DNA from: an uncultured Verrucomicrobiota bacterium
GTDB taxonomy: Bacteria > Verrucomicrobiota > Kiritimatiellia > CAIVKH01
Length of the DNA: 64,000 nt
Reading direction: 5' to 3'
Assembly: GCA_937873455.1 (NCBI GenBank)
Contig: CALMYG010000168.1
Location: 1-64,000 of the forward strand
Position 1 is the first letter of the stretch, and every line of letters starts with the position of its first letter. This document shows, piece after piece, positions 27,091 through 35,742 of the stretch. The notes beneath the pieces are model-generated. The model saw nothing but the letters and a program-made list of their open reading frames with translations, was not told where the DNA came from and did no database searches. A program made the translations under genes and the position numbers.

Positions 27091-27119
27091 GCCGGGGCGG
27101 TTACCGCCCCGGCTTTTTT
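27091..27119 (+). terminator. Intrinsic terminator overlapping the tilS 3' end
   Basis: Stem GCCGGGGCGG (27091-27100), loop TTA, stem CCGCCCCGGC (27104-27113), then TTTTTT. It terminates the CBM21-like gene. Its right arm also encodes the last codons of tilS on the other strand, where the stop TAA comes from the loop. Confidence 0.9.
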
Positions 27120-28519
27120 CCGCTCCGGAAAATTTCAATTCGCCACGACAGGGCGCTCGGCGAATGTACCGCCCAGTTCCGGGCGACCCGATATCCCGCG
27201 ACCCATACCACCTGCCCGTTCGCCACCAGCACCGGAATAGCCTCCCGTTCCGAAGCCGGAATTTTGGCGTTGATAAGGTGTTCCTTGACGGAAACGTGGC
27301 CCTTCATACCCACCGGCTGCAGGCGATCCCCTTCCTGACGGCTCCGGATCTCCAACACCGGCGTTTGGGTCTCACTTCGACACAGGTAGACAACCGCCGG
27401 ATACTGTCCGGTGCAACCCGGTGTTTTTTTATACCCGCGATCCGGTCGTACACGCACCACCAAGCCGACCTCCGGCAAATGGGTTACCCCCGGAGTCTTG
27501 AGGCGCCGAATGCCGCGAATGGCCGGCGCCTGCCCCACTCCGCGCTCAACCCGGATGAATCCGTCTCGCCACACCAGGCGTGCATGATCCGGCAAGCCGA
27601 CCTGCCCCGATGCTCCCGCCGCCACCGCGCCGCGCATTCGCTCCACGGCATCATAACGCAACCAACGCGCGGATATACCGGACCGAATCAACCATAACCG
27701 CAAAACCCGCCGCTGATCCGCCGAGCCGAGACGTACCCAGGCCTGACGCGACATCGCGCGGTCCTTCCCGCGCGCGCACAACCGACGGACCAGCATCTTC
27801 GTCCGGGCTTCCAACACCTGGTGTTCTTCCCGAACCAGGGCGCCAAAGCGGATGAGGGCGGATGGAAATGACGGAAAAACCTTTGCCACCGCCGGAAGCA
27901 CGTCATGCCGCAACGCATTGCGCACCATACGGGTGTCGGTATTGGTTCGATCTTCCCGCCAGGCCAAGCGGTATCGCGCAAGAAAGGCCCGGATATCGGC
28001 TTTCGGAATATCCAACATCGGACGAATCACCGGCAAACCGTTGCGGGGTTCGGCACGATAAGCCATGCCCCCAACGCCCTCCAAGCCGGTTCCGCCAAAA
28101 AGGCGCATCACCATGGTCTCCAACTGATCGTCGCGATGATGGGCGGTGGCGATGAGATCGCCGGGCCACGCCGCCAACACACGTTGGAAAACATCGTGGC
28201 GAAGCTCACGGGCGGTCATTTCGATCGAACCGCCCCGCTGAACCTTGTTTTGCCAAACATCGACCCGCTCCATAAAACACGGAATCGCCAGTTCAGCGCA
28301 ACGAGCCGCGACAAAATCCGCGTCCCGATCGGCATCCTTTCCGCGCAACCCGTGATGCACATGCACGGCGGCAAGCCGGAAACGAAAGGTCCGCCGGAAA
28401 TACCACAGCGCATGAAGCAGCGCCATCGAATCGGCCCCTCCGGAAACCGCCGCGATCACCCGGTCGCCCGGGCGAATCAAACCGCGTTCGCGAATGGTCG
28501 TATGAATGCCGCGCAACAT
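27101..28519 (-). CDS. tilS: tRNA(Ile)-lysidine synthase
   Basis: Adds lysine to C34 of the CAU-anticodon isoleucine tRNA so that it reads AUA codons. It has 472 residues. The PP-loop motif VIAAVSGGADSMALLHAL is near the N-terminus, followed by the family blocks HVHHGLRGKDADRDADFV, IATAHHRDDQLETMVMRLFGG and GMAYRAEPRNGLPVIRPML. The C-terminal TilS substrate-binding domains are present (VLEIRSRQEGDRLQPVGM; KIPASEREAIPVLVANGQVVWVAG). ATG 28519 gives a family-like start; ATG 28552 is the alternative. It is separated by about 60 bases from the upstream serS gene. The extreme C-terminus is read through the facing terminator hairpin. Confidence 0.93.
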   Translation of the reverse strand: MLRGIHTTIRERGLIRPGDRVIAAVSGGADSMALLHALWYFRRTFRFRLAAVHVHHGLRGKDADRDADFVAARCAELAIPCFMERVDVWQNKVQRGGSIEMTARELRHDVFQRVLAAWPGDLIATAHHRDDQLETMVMRLFGGTGLEGVGGMAYRAEPRNGLPVIRPMLDIPKADIRAFLARYRLAWREDRTNTDTRMVRNALRHDVLPAVAKVFPSFPSALIRFGALVREEHQVLEARTKMLVRRLCARGKDRAMSRQAWVRLGSADQRRVLRLWLIRSGISARWLRYDAVERMRGAVAAGASGQVGLPDHARLVWRDGFIRVERGVGQAPAIRGIRRLKTPGVTHLPEVGLVVRVRPDRGYKKTPGCTGQYPAVVYLCRSETQTPVLEIRSRQEGDRLQPVGMKGHVSVKEHLINAKIPASEREAIPVLVANGQVVWVAGYRVARNWAVHSPSALSWRIEIFRSGKKPGR

Positions 28520-28580
28520 AACGCGTCTTTGCTCTCCGCACCCCGGCTTCACCGGACCTTGCCCGCAGCCGGGTACGAGG

Positions 28581-29852
28581 TCACGCCGACGTCAACCGGT
28601 CGAGGCCGCCCATGTAGGACACCAGCGCCGGCGGCATCACCACCGACCCGTCTTCCTGCTGGAAGTTTTCGAGAATGGCCACCACGAGACGGGCCAGCGC
28701 AACGCCGGAACCGTTCAAGGTGTGCACAAAATGCGTTTTGCCCTGCGCGTCCCGGTAACGGATATTGGCGCGCCGCGCCTGGAAATCCTCAAAGTTACTG
28801 CACGAGGACACCTCCAGCCATCCGTCATGCCCGGGCGCCCACAACTCAATGTCGTAGCATTTAGCGGCGGCGAAACTCAAATCGCCGGAACACAACTGCA
28901 AGACCCGGTAGGGCAAATCCAGCGCCTGAAGTACCGCCTCGGCGTTTTGCACGAGGGACTCCAGCTCATCGTATGAGGTGGCCGGCTCGACGAACTTTAC
29001 CAGTTCCACCTTGTCAAATTGATGAACGCGGATCAGCCCCCGCGTTTCGCGTCCGGCCGCGCCGGCTTCACGCCGGAAACAAGGCGTATAGGCGGTGAGA
29101 TAAACCGGAAGCGGGCTGGGCATGATTTCGTCGCGGTAGATGTTGGTCACCGGCACTTCGGCGGTCGGGGCGAGGTACAACTCGTCGGCGCCGATGTAGT
29201 ACATGTCATCCTTCATCTTCGGCAATTGACCGGTGCCGGTCATCGAAGCCGCGTTGACCAGAACCGGCGGGGAAACTTCGCGGTACCCATGCCGGGTGGT
29301 GTGCAAATCGAGCATGAATTGAATCAGCGCGCGCTCCAACCGCGCACCGGCCCCGGTGAAGAGCGGAAAACCCGCCCCGGCGATCTTTGCCCCGCGCTCG
29401 AAATCAAACAGCCCCAAGCGTTGACCCACCTCCCAATGCGGTTTGGGGGTGAACGAAAATGCCCGCGGTTCCCCGTGCGTCCGGACCACGCGGTTCCCCG
29501 TGGCATCCACACCGATCGGCGTGCTGGCGTGGGGGAGGTTCGGCATCCGCAACAAGTGATCGTTAAACCGCTCCTCAAGCCCCCGGACCGTTTGATCGGC
29601 CTCGGCGATCCGATCACCCAACTGCCGCATTTCCGCGGACACCGAGGCAATGTCTTCGCCCGCTTTTTTTCGTGCGCCGATCTCCTTGGAAACAACATTG
29701 CGCTGGTTCTTGAGTTGCTCCACTTCGGTCAGCAGGCGGCGGCGCTCCCGGTCCAGCTCCAGCAACGGGTCGAGCAGCGACTCCGCGCCCTTTGCGGCCA
29801 ACCGCTCGCGCACTTCGTCCGTAGCATCACGAATTCGTTTGATGTCCAACAT
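28581..29852 (-). CDS. serS: Seryl-tRNA synthetase
   Basis: Charges tRNA(Ser) with serine. It has 423 residues, the standard length. The N-terminal long coiled-coil arm (about residues 25-105) leads to the class II catalytic core with motif 2 CFRREAGAAGRETRGLIRVH and motif 3 NGSGVALARLVVAILENFQ. The HATPLGVD-like HASTPIGVDATGN segment is also present. GAAAG precedes the ATG. It follows the small exported protein gene by 21 bases, so both may be on one transcript with tilS. Confidence 0.96.
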   Translation of the reverse strand: MLDIKRIRDATDEVRERLAAKGAESLLDPLLELDRERRRLLTEVEQLKNQRNVVSKEIGARKKAGEDIASVSAEMRQLGDRIAEADQTVRGLEERFNDHLLRMPNLPHASTPIGVDATGNRVVRTHGEPRAFSFTPKPHWEVGQRLGLFDFERGAKIAGAGFPLFTGAGARLERALIQFMLDLHTTRHGYREVSPPVLVNAASMTGTGQLPKMKDDMYYIGADELYLAPTAEVPVTNIYRDEIMPSPLPVYLTAYTPCFRREAGAAGRETRGLIRVHQFDKVELVKFVEPATSYDELESLVQNAEAVLQALDLPYRVLQLCSGDLSFAAAKCYDIELWAPGHDGWLEVSSCSNFEDFQARRANIRYRDAQGKTHFVHTLNGSGVALARLVVAILENFQQEDGSVVMPPALVSYMGGLDRLTSA

Positions 29853-29873
29853 GGGAAATTCTTTCGGTAAAAC

Positions 29874-30548
29874 TTAGCGCTCGTCGATCATGTTAAAGGG
29901 ATTTTCCGGATCCAACGGAATCCCGGCGGCGGCCGCCGCCTCTTGCAAGCGCACCAACCAGGGCGGATCAAGGTTGCGGCCAATCGCGTCCAGTTCCTCC
30001 AGCGTCGAGTAATTAAACATCGCGCTGTGCGGATTGGGATTCGGCTCCAGACCCATCACAAAACAAATCCCGCGAATCACCTGACGCTCCACGCGCCGCT
30101 CAATCACCTCGGGATCGGTATCTTCGGTAAACATGGCATTCAGGTTCACCACCGACACCCGGCGCTCGGGAAAAAACGCCCCGTGATTCATCACATCGGA
30201 TACCGGACGCCACAACACCACCACGCCGAAACGTTCATCCTCCAATAGCGACGCGGCCAGATCGCCAACTTCGTCAAACGAAGTCAACTGGGCGGTCGGA
30301 TGATCCACCCAACGCGGAACAGGAATGGCCAGATTGGCCTCCGCCCATTGTTGCGCCCGCTCGATGAGCGCCTCGTCGACATCACCAAACGCAACCAATG
30401 CCGCGGGTTGGCGTTCAACCGCCGGTGAGGCTGCCGTCAACTCAACGGCCGGTTCTTCCGCCGGTGGGATCAAGCCGCCCTCCTCCGGCTCGGCAACCGC
30501 TACAAAGGCCGTCAACAACATCACCATAAACGCAGGATATCGCTTCAT
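29874..30548 (-). CDS. Exported protein resembling an inactive archaemetzincin-like protease
   Basis: A protein of 224 residues with a signal peptide (AFMVMLLTAFVAVA) and an acidic linker. The domain order resembles archaemetzincins: a strand region with VVVLWRPVSD and VVNLNAMFTED, then VIERRVERQVIRGICFVMGL where the family has a zinc-binding HExxHxxG helix, then NPHSAMFNYSTLEELDAIGR and a PPWLVRLQ tail where active forms have a PxCxxC zinc site. The histidines and cysteines expected for zinc are missing. GGAG lies upstream of the ATG at 30548. It is probably co-transcribed with serS. The relationship is my reading of the layout and is not proven. Confidence 0.5.
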   Translation of the reverse strand: MKRYPAFMVMLLTAFVAVAEPEEGGLIPPAEEPAVELTAASPAVERQPAALVAFGDVDEALIERAQQWAEANLAIPVPRWVDHPTAQLTSFDEVGDLAASLLEDERFGVVVLWRPVSDVMNHGAFFPERRVSVVNLNAMFTEDTDPEVIERRVERQVIRGICFVMGLEPNPNPHSAMFNYSTLEELDAIGRNLDPPWLVRLQEAAAAAGIPLDPENPFNMIDER

Positions 30549-30683
30549 ACATTGTGCTCCTAAATGAGGGGCTTTACGATAACACACTCCCGTCGAAAAC
30601 GGCAAGAACGGGCTTTTGATGTGAAAATAGATTCCTCCATCAACACGCTTTACTTCATCCCGCCAACGGCACATCGTTGGACC

Positions 30684-32318
30684 ATGCGCACCACATCAAC
30701 AATCAAGCTGGCGCCAAATCGCCCGCCCAACATCGTGATGATCATCGCCGATGACATCACACCGCACTATCACGGGTGTTACGGCGGACCAACGCCCACG
30801 CCACAACTTGATGAACTGGCCCGTGCCGGAATAAGGTTCACCCGGGGATTTTGCAACGCCGCACTTTGCTGTCCCAGCCGCTGGACATTTTTTACCGGTC
30901 TATTTGCCGGGCGCAGCGCATCCTGCCATGGAGCAGTTTCCACCGATGAGCCGTATCTGGTTTCGCAAAATGCCATGCTGGACGAGGACACCCCCACCCT
31001 CGCGAAAACATTGCGCAAGGCCGGCTACTTCACCGGGCACATCGGGAAATGGCACAGCCGGTTTGATTGTTCATTCCTGGGCGAGTCTGAACCCGTCATC
31101 CCGCTGGATGACCCGGACACACCCGGCGTGGATGAAACCTTGCACCGCCGCCAGAATACCGCCCGCCGGGTGATTGAGCGATGCGCCGGCTTCGAGCATG
31201 TCGATCGCGTGTTTTGGGGCAATATTTCCGGACGCGAACATCCGAAACTTCGTCACCACAACATCGGCTGGCTGACCGATGGCGCACGGGTCTTTCTCGA
31301 ACAGGCCGCCCAACACCACCGGCCTTTTTACCTCCACCTCGCCAACACCATCCCGCACGATCCCAACCCGCTGCTTTCGCTGAACGCCGATCATCGCTAC
31401 ACGTGGGGCGGCAAGCTCACGGAGGCGCCGCAATCGCACCCACCCGACGACACCGTACTGGACCGGTTGCGCGAGGCGGGTCTACAAACCAGCGGCCCGA
31501 TCGCCGGCGTGAATGCCGGGGCCATCCAACTGGACGATCAAGTCGGCATCATCCGCGATCAGTTACGTCGCATGGGCGAATTGGAAAACACCATCTTCAT
31601 CTACACCGCGGATCACGGCATTCCGGGAAAAGGATCGTGCCACCTGACCGGCCAACACCTCCCGCTGATCGTCAGTTGGCCGGAAACGTTGCCCGCCGGG
31701 CGGGTGATGGATGACCTGGTTTCGTGGGTGGATATTGTCCCGACCCTGGTCGAGGCCTGCGGCGTGAACGACGCGGACATTCCCGCCACCGACGGCTATA
31801 GCCTGCTCAGCGCCCTTGTCGGTCAGGCCCCATGGCCGCGCACCACCTCCTACCACGAAATGGGCTGGTCGCGCTCCATCATCAAGGGCGCCTATCACTA
31901 CATCGCAACCCGCTACCCCCGCTCACTTCTCGACCAACTTCAAGTTACACCCGATTGCACCCGCCTGGGCATCGGCTTGATGTTCGACACCCTGAATGCG
32001 CCAGGTATTCCCGGATACTTTGAGCCGGATCAGTTATACAACATCACCACGGACCCGCTTGAGCGAACCAACCTCGCCCACGACCCGCAGTACGCAGATA
32101 TTCTCCAGGATCTGAAGCATGAACTGCGCACGATACTCGCCACCCTGCCCCGTCCCTTCCCGGACGAACCGGACGCCTTCCTGAAAACCGACGCCTACCA
32201 CGCAATGCTCAAAGAAAGAAAAGAGCACATGCAACGCATCGTTCACTATCCGACCCAAGGCGATGTCCCGGCCATCTGGCATTTCAACCAACATGACCCG
32301 GACAAGAAAGCCGAGTGA
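30684..32318 (+). CDS. Sulfatase (formylglycine type, S1 family)
   Basis: A protein of 544 residues that would remove sulfate esters from glycans. The N-terminal metal-binding start PPNIVMIIADDITPHYHGCY and the active-site motif AALCCPSRWTFFTGL (C-x-P-S-R, with the first Cys to become formylglycine) are intact. IGKWHSRF and TADHGIPGKGSCHLT supply further metal and sulfate ligands. No signal peptide is seen from the chosen ATG at 30684, so it may be cytoplasmic; the frame is open upstream to 30564, but that part is not family-like. The layout is closest to heparan N-sulfatase or choline-sulfatase-like enzymes. No maturase is in the window. Confidence 0.9.
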   Translation: MRTTSTIKLAPNRPPNIVMIIADDITPHYHGCYGGPTPTPQLDELARAGIRFTRGFCNAALCCPSRWTFFTGLFAGRSASCHGAVSTDEPYLVSQNAMLDEDTPTLAKTLRKAGYFTGHIGKWHSRFDCSFLGESEPVIPLDDPDTPGVDETLHRRQNTARRVIERCAGFEHVDRVFWGNISGREHPKLRHHNIGWLTDGARVFLEQAAQHHRPFYLHLANTIPHDPNPLLSLNADHRYTWGGKLTEAPQSHPPDDTVLDRLREAGLQTSGPIAGVNAGAIQLDDQVGIIRDQLRRMGELENTIFIYTADHGIPGKGSCHLTGQHLPLIVSWPETLPAGRVMDDLVSWVDIVPTLVEACGVNDADIPATDGYSLLSALVGQAPWPRTTSYHEMGWSRSIIKGAYHYIATRYPRSLLDQLQVTPDCTRLGIGLMFDTLNAPGIPGYFEPDQLYNITTDPLERTNLAHDPQYADILQDLKHELRTILATLPRPFPDEPDAFLKTDAYHAMLKERKEHMQRIVHYPTQGDVPAIWHFNQHDPDKKAE

Positions 32319-32370
32319 GAGTATCCGATGCAGAGTGGCGGTTAAGCGTACGCATTCACTCTTCATCGAC
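32310..32370 (+). repeat. Direct repeat paired with 33713-33770
   Basis: The end of the sulfatase gene and following bases (GCCGAGTGAGAGTATCCGAT, AGAGTGGCGGTTAAG, CACTCTTCATCG) recur with some changes at 33713-33770, where GCCGAGTAA ends the orphan signal-peptide frame. This suggests that a gene tail was copied. Confidence 0.6.
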
Positions 32371-32404
32371 ACTCATACTCGGCAACTCGTAACCGACCCG
32401 CTTC

Positions 32405-32782
32405 GTTCATGTATCGCCTCACGCTCCTGCCGGGGCCGGCGTCCCCGGCTACAGCACGCGGTCAGTATCCCCCCGTTGTAGCCGCCCACGGTGGGGGCGG
32501 CGAGCCAGCGCGAGACCATGTTCCGACCCCGCATCGCCCCTATGCTCCTGCCGGGGCCGCCGTCCCTACAGCATGCGGCCAGCACGCCGCTTTGTAGCCG
32601 CCCACGGTGGGGGCGGCGAGCCTGGGCGAGATCATGTTCCGACCCCGCATCGCCCCTCCCTCCTGCCGGGGCCATCCGCCTACGCTCGCTACGGCGGGAC
32701 AAGCCGTCCCCGGCTACACCACGCGGCCAGCATACCTCCGTTGTAGCTGCCCACGGTGGGGGCGGCGAGCCTGCCGGACCTG
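32405..32782. repeat. Tandem array of REP-like units
   Basis: Three units each contain the palindrome GTAGCCGCCCACGGTGGGGG followed by CGGCGAG (starting 32478, 32594 and 32743; the third has CTGC for CCGC). They are separated by shared spacer text such as ATGTTCCGACCCCGCATCGC and CTCCTGCCGGGGCC, with periods of 116 and 149 bases. A fourth copy lies at 33644-33670. The 464 bases between the sulfatase gene and the small minus-strand gene contain nothing else. Confidence 0.85.
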
Positions 32783-32944
32783 CTAGTTAGATCTGCGAGG
32801 CCATTGTTCCCGACCTTCTCGCATCATGATGCCGGTTTTTCTCAGCACGACAGCTTGTCGGCATTTTTCTCCCCAAGGCTGCGTTTTTCTCATTTTCTGC
32901 CAATCCGACTGCTTTTTCAGCAACGCACCAATAGCCTCTTTCAT
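32783..32944 (-). CDS. Small protein coupled to a nucleotidyltransferase
   Basis: A basic protein of 53 residues beginning MKEAIGALLKKQSDWQKMRK, with a central QPWGEKCRQAVVLRK. The pattern W-x-x-x-R-x-x-x-x-W-x-E-K-x-R recalls small partners found next to minimal nucleotidyltransferases in many bacteria, a recollection and not a search result. Its ATG overlaps the stop of the nucleotidyltransferase gene by four bases (ATGA), strong evidence for real coupled translation. The role is unknown; a toxin-antitoxin-like pair is possible. It ends in the REP-rich region, and the basic C-terminal tail (REGREQWPRRSN) may be altered by it. Confidence 0.6.
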   Translation of the reverse strand: MKEAIGALLKKQSDWQKMRKTQPWGEKCRQAVVLRKTGIMMREGREQWPRRSN

Positions 32945-33444
32945 AAAAAGCGCCTCCGGAAGATATCCCATTGCGCGTCAAGATCATGCTTGCTTGCCAG
33001 CCGGGCAATATCCTCGGGGGCAACCGCATCGGCTTCAAGAAGCGCGCTGATGCGAAGATAATCCTTGGTGCGAGCTGTTTTCAAAGCAATGACCGCGAGA
33101 TAATCGGCGCGCACAACCCATAGCGGTTCACCATCCAAATCGCCCTGTTCGGCCAAACGCAGGGCTTCGCTGGTCAGTTCGTCATAAACCGGAATGAACT
33201 GGACCGGCCAATCACCCACCCGAATGGCCTCGCCTTCCGGATGATAGCCGTGATCCTGACAATAGCGGTAGATGGGCGACAACAGGGTGAGCGGGTCGCC
33301 GTCCTCCAAGCCGACAAGGATGTCCGCGTCCATGGTTGATACCGCCTCGGTGTAACGCATTTGCGCCACCGCGCCAAAGACGGCATAGGACGTAATCACC
33401 TCATCCCGGATCATCGCATTCAACAAGATGGCAACGCGTTTCAT
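32941..33444 (-). CDS. Nucleotidyltransferase-fold protein
   Basis: A protein of 167 residues with the minimal nucleotidyltransferase layout: VITSYAVFGAVAQMRYTEAV in the place of the GGxA-type helix, followed by STMDADILVGLED, whose DxD would bind metal. A short helical C-terminus follows with KTARTKDYLRISALLE. Relatives act as AbiEii-like or MNT-type toxins or antitoxins, or have no known target. It is translated with the 53-residue protein downstream. The usual glycine pair is only FGA here, so catalytic competence is uncertain. It stands in a repeat-rich, gene-poor stretch, which suits an accessory module. Confidence 0.72.
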   Translation of the reverse strand: MKRVAILLNAMIRDEVITSYAVFGAVAQMRYTEAVSTMDADILVGLEDGDPLTLLSPIYRYCQDHGYHPEGEAIRVGDWPVQFIPVYDELTSEALRLAEQGDLDGEPLWVVRADYLAVIALKTARTKDYLRISALLEADAVAPEDIARLASKHDLDAQWDIFRRRFL

Positions 33445-33552
33445 GGGTGTTCAGCATACTGCCGCCGTATGGCTTGCGCAAAGAAATAACCGCATCCGCC
33501 CTCTCTGTTTTTCTCTTGACCCCGCCGGTCATCCGGTATCCCGGTAAACCTC

Positions 33553-33723
33553 ATGATGAACCCACCCCATCGCTCCTTACGAATGCTCGCCGCCGCCCTC
33601 CTCGGCCTCGCCGCCACCGGGTTTCCGCCTGACCGCATCCGCTGTAGCCGCCCACGGTGGGGGCGGCGAGACTGCGCGGGACCATGTTCCGATGGACGGC
33701 AAGCGGTTAAGTATGCCGAGTAA
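33553..33723 (+). pseudogene. Orphan signal-peptide fragment interrupted by a REP unit
   Basis: A frame of 56 codons begins MMNPPHRSLRMLAAALLGLA, a convincing secretion signal. It then reads into the palindrome GTAGCCGCCCACGG (33644-33670) and stops at 33721. This looks like the 5' end of a secreted-protein gene whose body was lost or replaced by repeat DNA. The rest of the gap between the nucleotidyltransferase and glycosidase genes (33445-34160) holds only REP-like units. Confidence 0.45.
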
Positions 33724-33888
33724 GTGTATCCGATAAAGAGTGGCGGTTAAGAGTTAGCGTTCACACTTCATCGCCACCCTTAAACGCACACCCTTAAACG
33801 GCTGCCCGCCGTCGCATTGGCGAAGGCGGGACCCGCTTCAAACCGGCGGCCACTACGAGGCGGAAGCTACACCAAAGGCTCATCATCC

Positions 33889-33920
33889 GTAGCCGCGTTC
33901 GTGAGAACGCGGATGCTACA
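33889..33920. repeat. REP-like palindrome GTAGCCGCGTTCGTGAGAACGCGG
   Basis: GTAGCCGCGTTC and GAACGCGGATGCTAC are complementary arms around GTGA. The same design occurs three times at 49.48-49.62 kb, once inverted. Such units are typical REP/BIME-like intergenic elements. Confidence 0.8.
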
Positions 33921-34160
33921 CCCACCGGCACGATCCACATCACCACCGCCTAACCCGCCAGAGGCGGGCAGGCCGGCGGCGGCTACACAAGCATCGCATC
34001 GTCACGTTCTCCCCACCGCCCCGGAGATGATCGGTGTCAACGGTTTTACCGGTTGAACTAGCGAAGTCGAGCGCCTTGCTGGTATGATTGTGCTCAACGT
34101 CGTCCACCTGATAATTGAACGGTCGACAAAGCCAATCTGCGGAAAGGAAAAGGCACCACG

Positions 34161-35735
34161 ATGAAAACAATGACCGCCGCCCTCGCTATTTTGTCACTCT
34201 TCCTGATCACACCGCGAATCCTTGGTGAGGACATTGATCGGGAATCACCGCCGCCACCCCCGCCCCGTCTCGGCATGAACTTCTACAGCATCGTGGACTG
34301 GAATCGCGATGTGCCCTTTGTCGACCTGATGAAATCCGCCCGCCCGTGGATTCCCCAACGCAGCGGCGTGGATGCCTGGGATACCGGCGAAACCCTGGCG
34401 CTGGATGCGAACGGTTACGTGACGTCACTGGCGCCGGGACAACTCGCCACCACCCTGATGTTGACCAGCTTGCAAGGCCACCACCCCACCGGATCATACG
34501 TATTTTTGTATGAGGGCGAAGGCGAATGGGAATGGAGCGGACTCGCTGAGGTCATGGCATCTGAACCGGGGCGTCAACTGGTGACGGTCAAGACCGGCGC
34601 CGACTATGTGAAACTCACCCTGACCTCGGTGAACCCCGACAACTACCCGCGCAACTTCCGGTTCATTCGTCCCGGCTACGAAGAGCGCTATACCGACAAC
34701 CCCTACGCCACCGATTTCCTCGAACGCTGGGGTGGCGTGGATACCATCCGGTTCATGGACTGGATGCGCATCAACCGCACCGACGCATCCGAGTGGGCCA
34801 ACCGCCCCACCCCGGCTACCCGCACCTTCCACACCTCCGGCGTCGCGATGGAATGGATGATCGACCTCTGCAACCGCACCCGCTCCCACGCCTGGTTCGC
34901 CATCCCCCACCTCGCCACCGACGACTACATCCGTGAATTCGCCCGCATGGTGCGCGAACAACTGGACCCGGACCTGATCGCCTACTTCGAGTTCTCCAAC
35001 GAAGTCTGGAACTCCATGTTCGAACAGACCCGCTGGGCCCAACGCAACGGCGTGGAGGCCGGGCTGGCCGAACGCCCATGGGAGGCCGGCTGGTTGTTTT
35101 ACGCCGAGCAGTCGGTGCGCATGTTTGCCCTGCTCGATGAAGTCTACGAAGGCGAACACCACCGCTACCGCCGCGTGGTGGCCACCCAAGCCGCCAACGA
35201 TTACATCGGACGCAAGAAGCTCAGTCACAAGAACCTGGCCGCCAAGACCGACGCATTGGCCATCGGACCCTACCTCACCTTCAATGTCCCGGTGAAAGGT
35301 CGCGAAGGCCAACCGGTCGCAGACGAGGTCCAGGACTGGTCGCTGGATCAGCTCTTCGATTATCTGAACGACAAACCGCTTGCCGACTCGAAACGCTGGA
35401 TGGATCGCTATCAGGCCTTGGCCACCGAGTTTGGCCTCGAACTCATCGCCTACGAAGGCGGTCAGCACCTGACCGCGCTGGATAAGGCGGGCGATAACCA
35501 AAAACTCGTTGATCTGCTCGCCGCCGCCAACCGCGATCCGCGCATGGGCGACCTCTATCGCGATTATTTCGACCACTGGAACAAAGTTACCAGCGGCAAC
35601 CTCTTCTGCCACTGGAACGCCATCAGCGCCTATGGCCGCCACGGCTATTGGGGCCTGCTCGAATGGCGTGACCAGGATCCCGCCACCTCGCCCAAATACC
35701 AGGCCCTGAAGCAGTGGTCCGGCGCTTTGCCATAA
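34161..35735 (+). CDS. Secreted glycosidase-like TIM-barrel protein
   Basis: A protein of 524 residues with a signal peptide (MTAALAILSLFLITPRILG) and a proline run (PPPPPP) before the mature domain. The body looks like a clan GH-A type barrel. LIAYFEFSNEVWNSMFEQ (about residue 275) resembles the NE-containing acid/base strand, and LELIAYEGGQHL (about residue 435) resembles the nucleophile strand. I do not recognise an exact CAZy family, and the lack of a close match leaves activity open. AAAGGAAAAGG lies upstream of the ATG. The next gene starts seven bases after the stop, so the two form an operon that probably processes the same polysaccharide, one outside and one inside the cell. Confidence 0.65.
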   Translation: MKTMTAALAILSLFLITPRILGEDIDRESPPPPPPRLGMNFYSIVDWNRDVPFVDLMKSARPWIPQRSGVDAWDTGETLALDANGYVTSLAPGQLATTLMLTSLQGHHPTGSYVFLYEGEGEWEWSGLAEVMASEPGRQLVTVKTGADYVKLTLTSVNPDNYPRNFRFIRPGYEERYTDNPYATDFLERWGGVDTIRFMDWMRINRTDASEWANRPTPATRTFHTSGVAMEWMIDLCNRTRSHAWFAIPHLATDDYIREFARMVREQLDPDLIAYFEFSNEVWNSMFEQTRWAQRNGVEAGLAERPWEAGWLFYAEQSVRMFALLDEVYEGEHHRYRRVVATQAANDYIGRKKLSHKNLAAKTDALAIGPYLTFNVPVKGREGQPVADEVQDWSLDQLFDYLNDKPLADSKRWMDRYQALATEFGLELIAYEGGQHLTALDKAGDNQKLVDLLAAANRDPRMGDLYRDYFDHWNKVTSGNLFCHWNAISAYGRHGYWGLLEWRDQDPATSPKYQALKQWSGALP

Positions 35736-35742
35736 TGCAACC

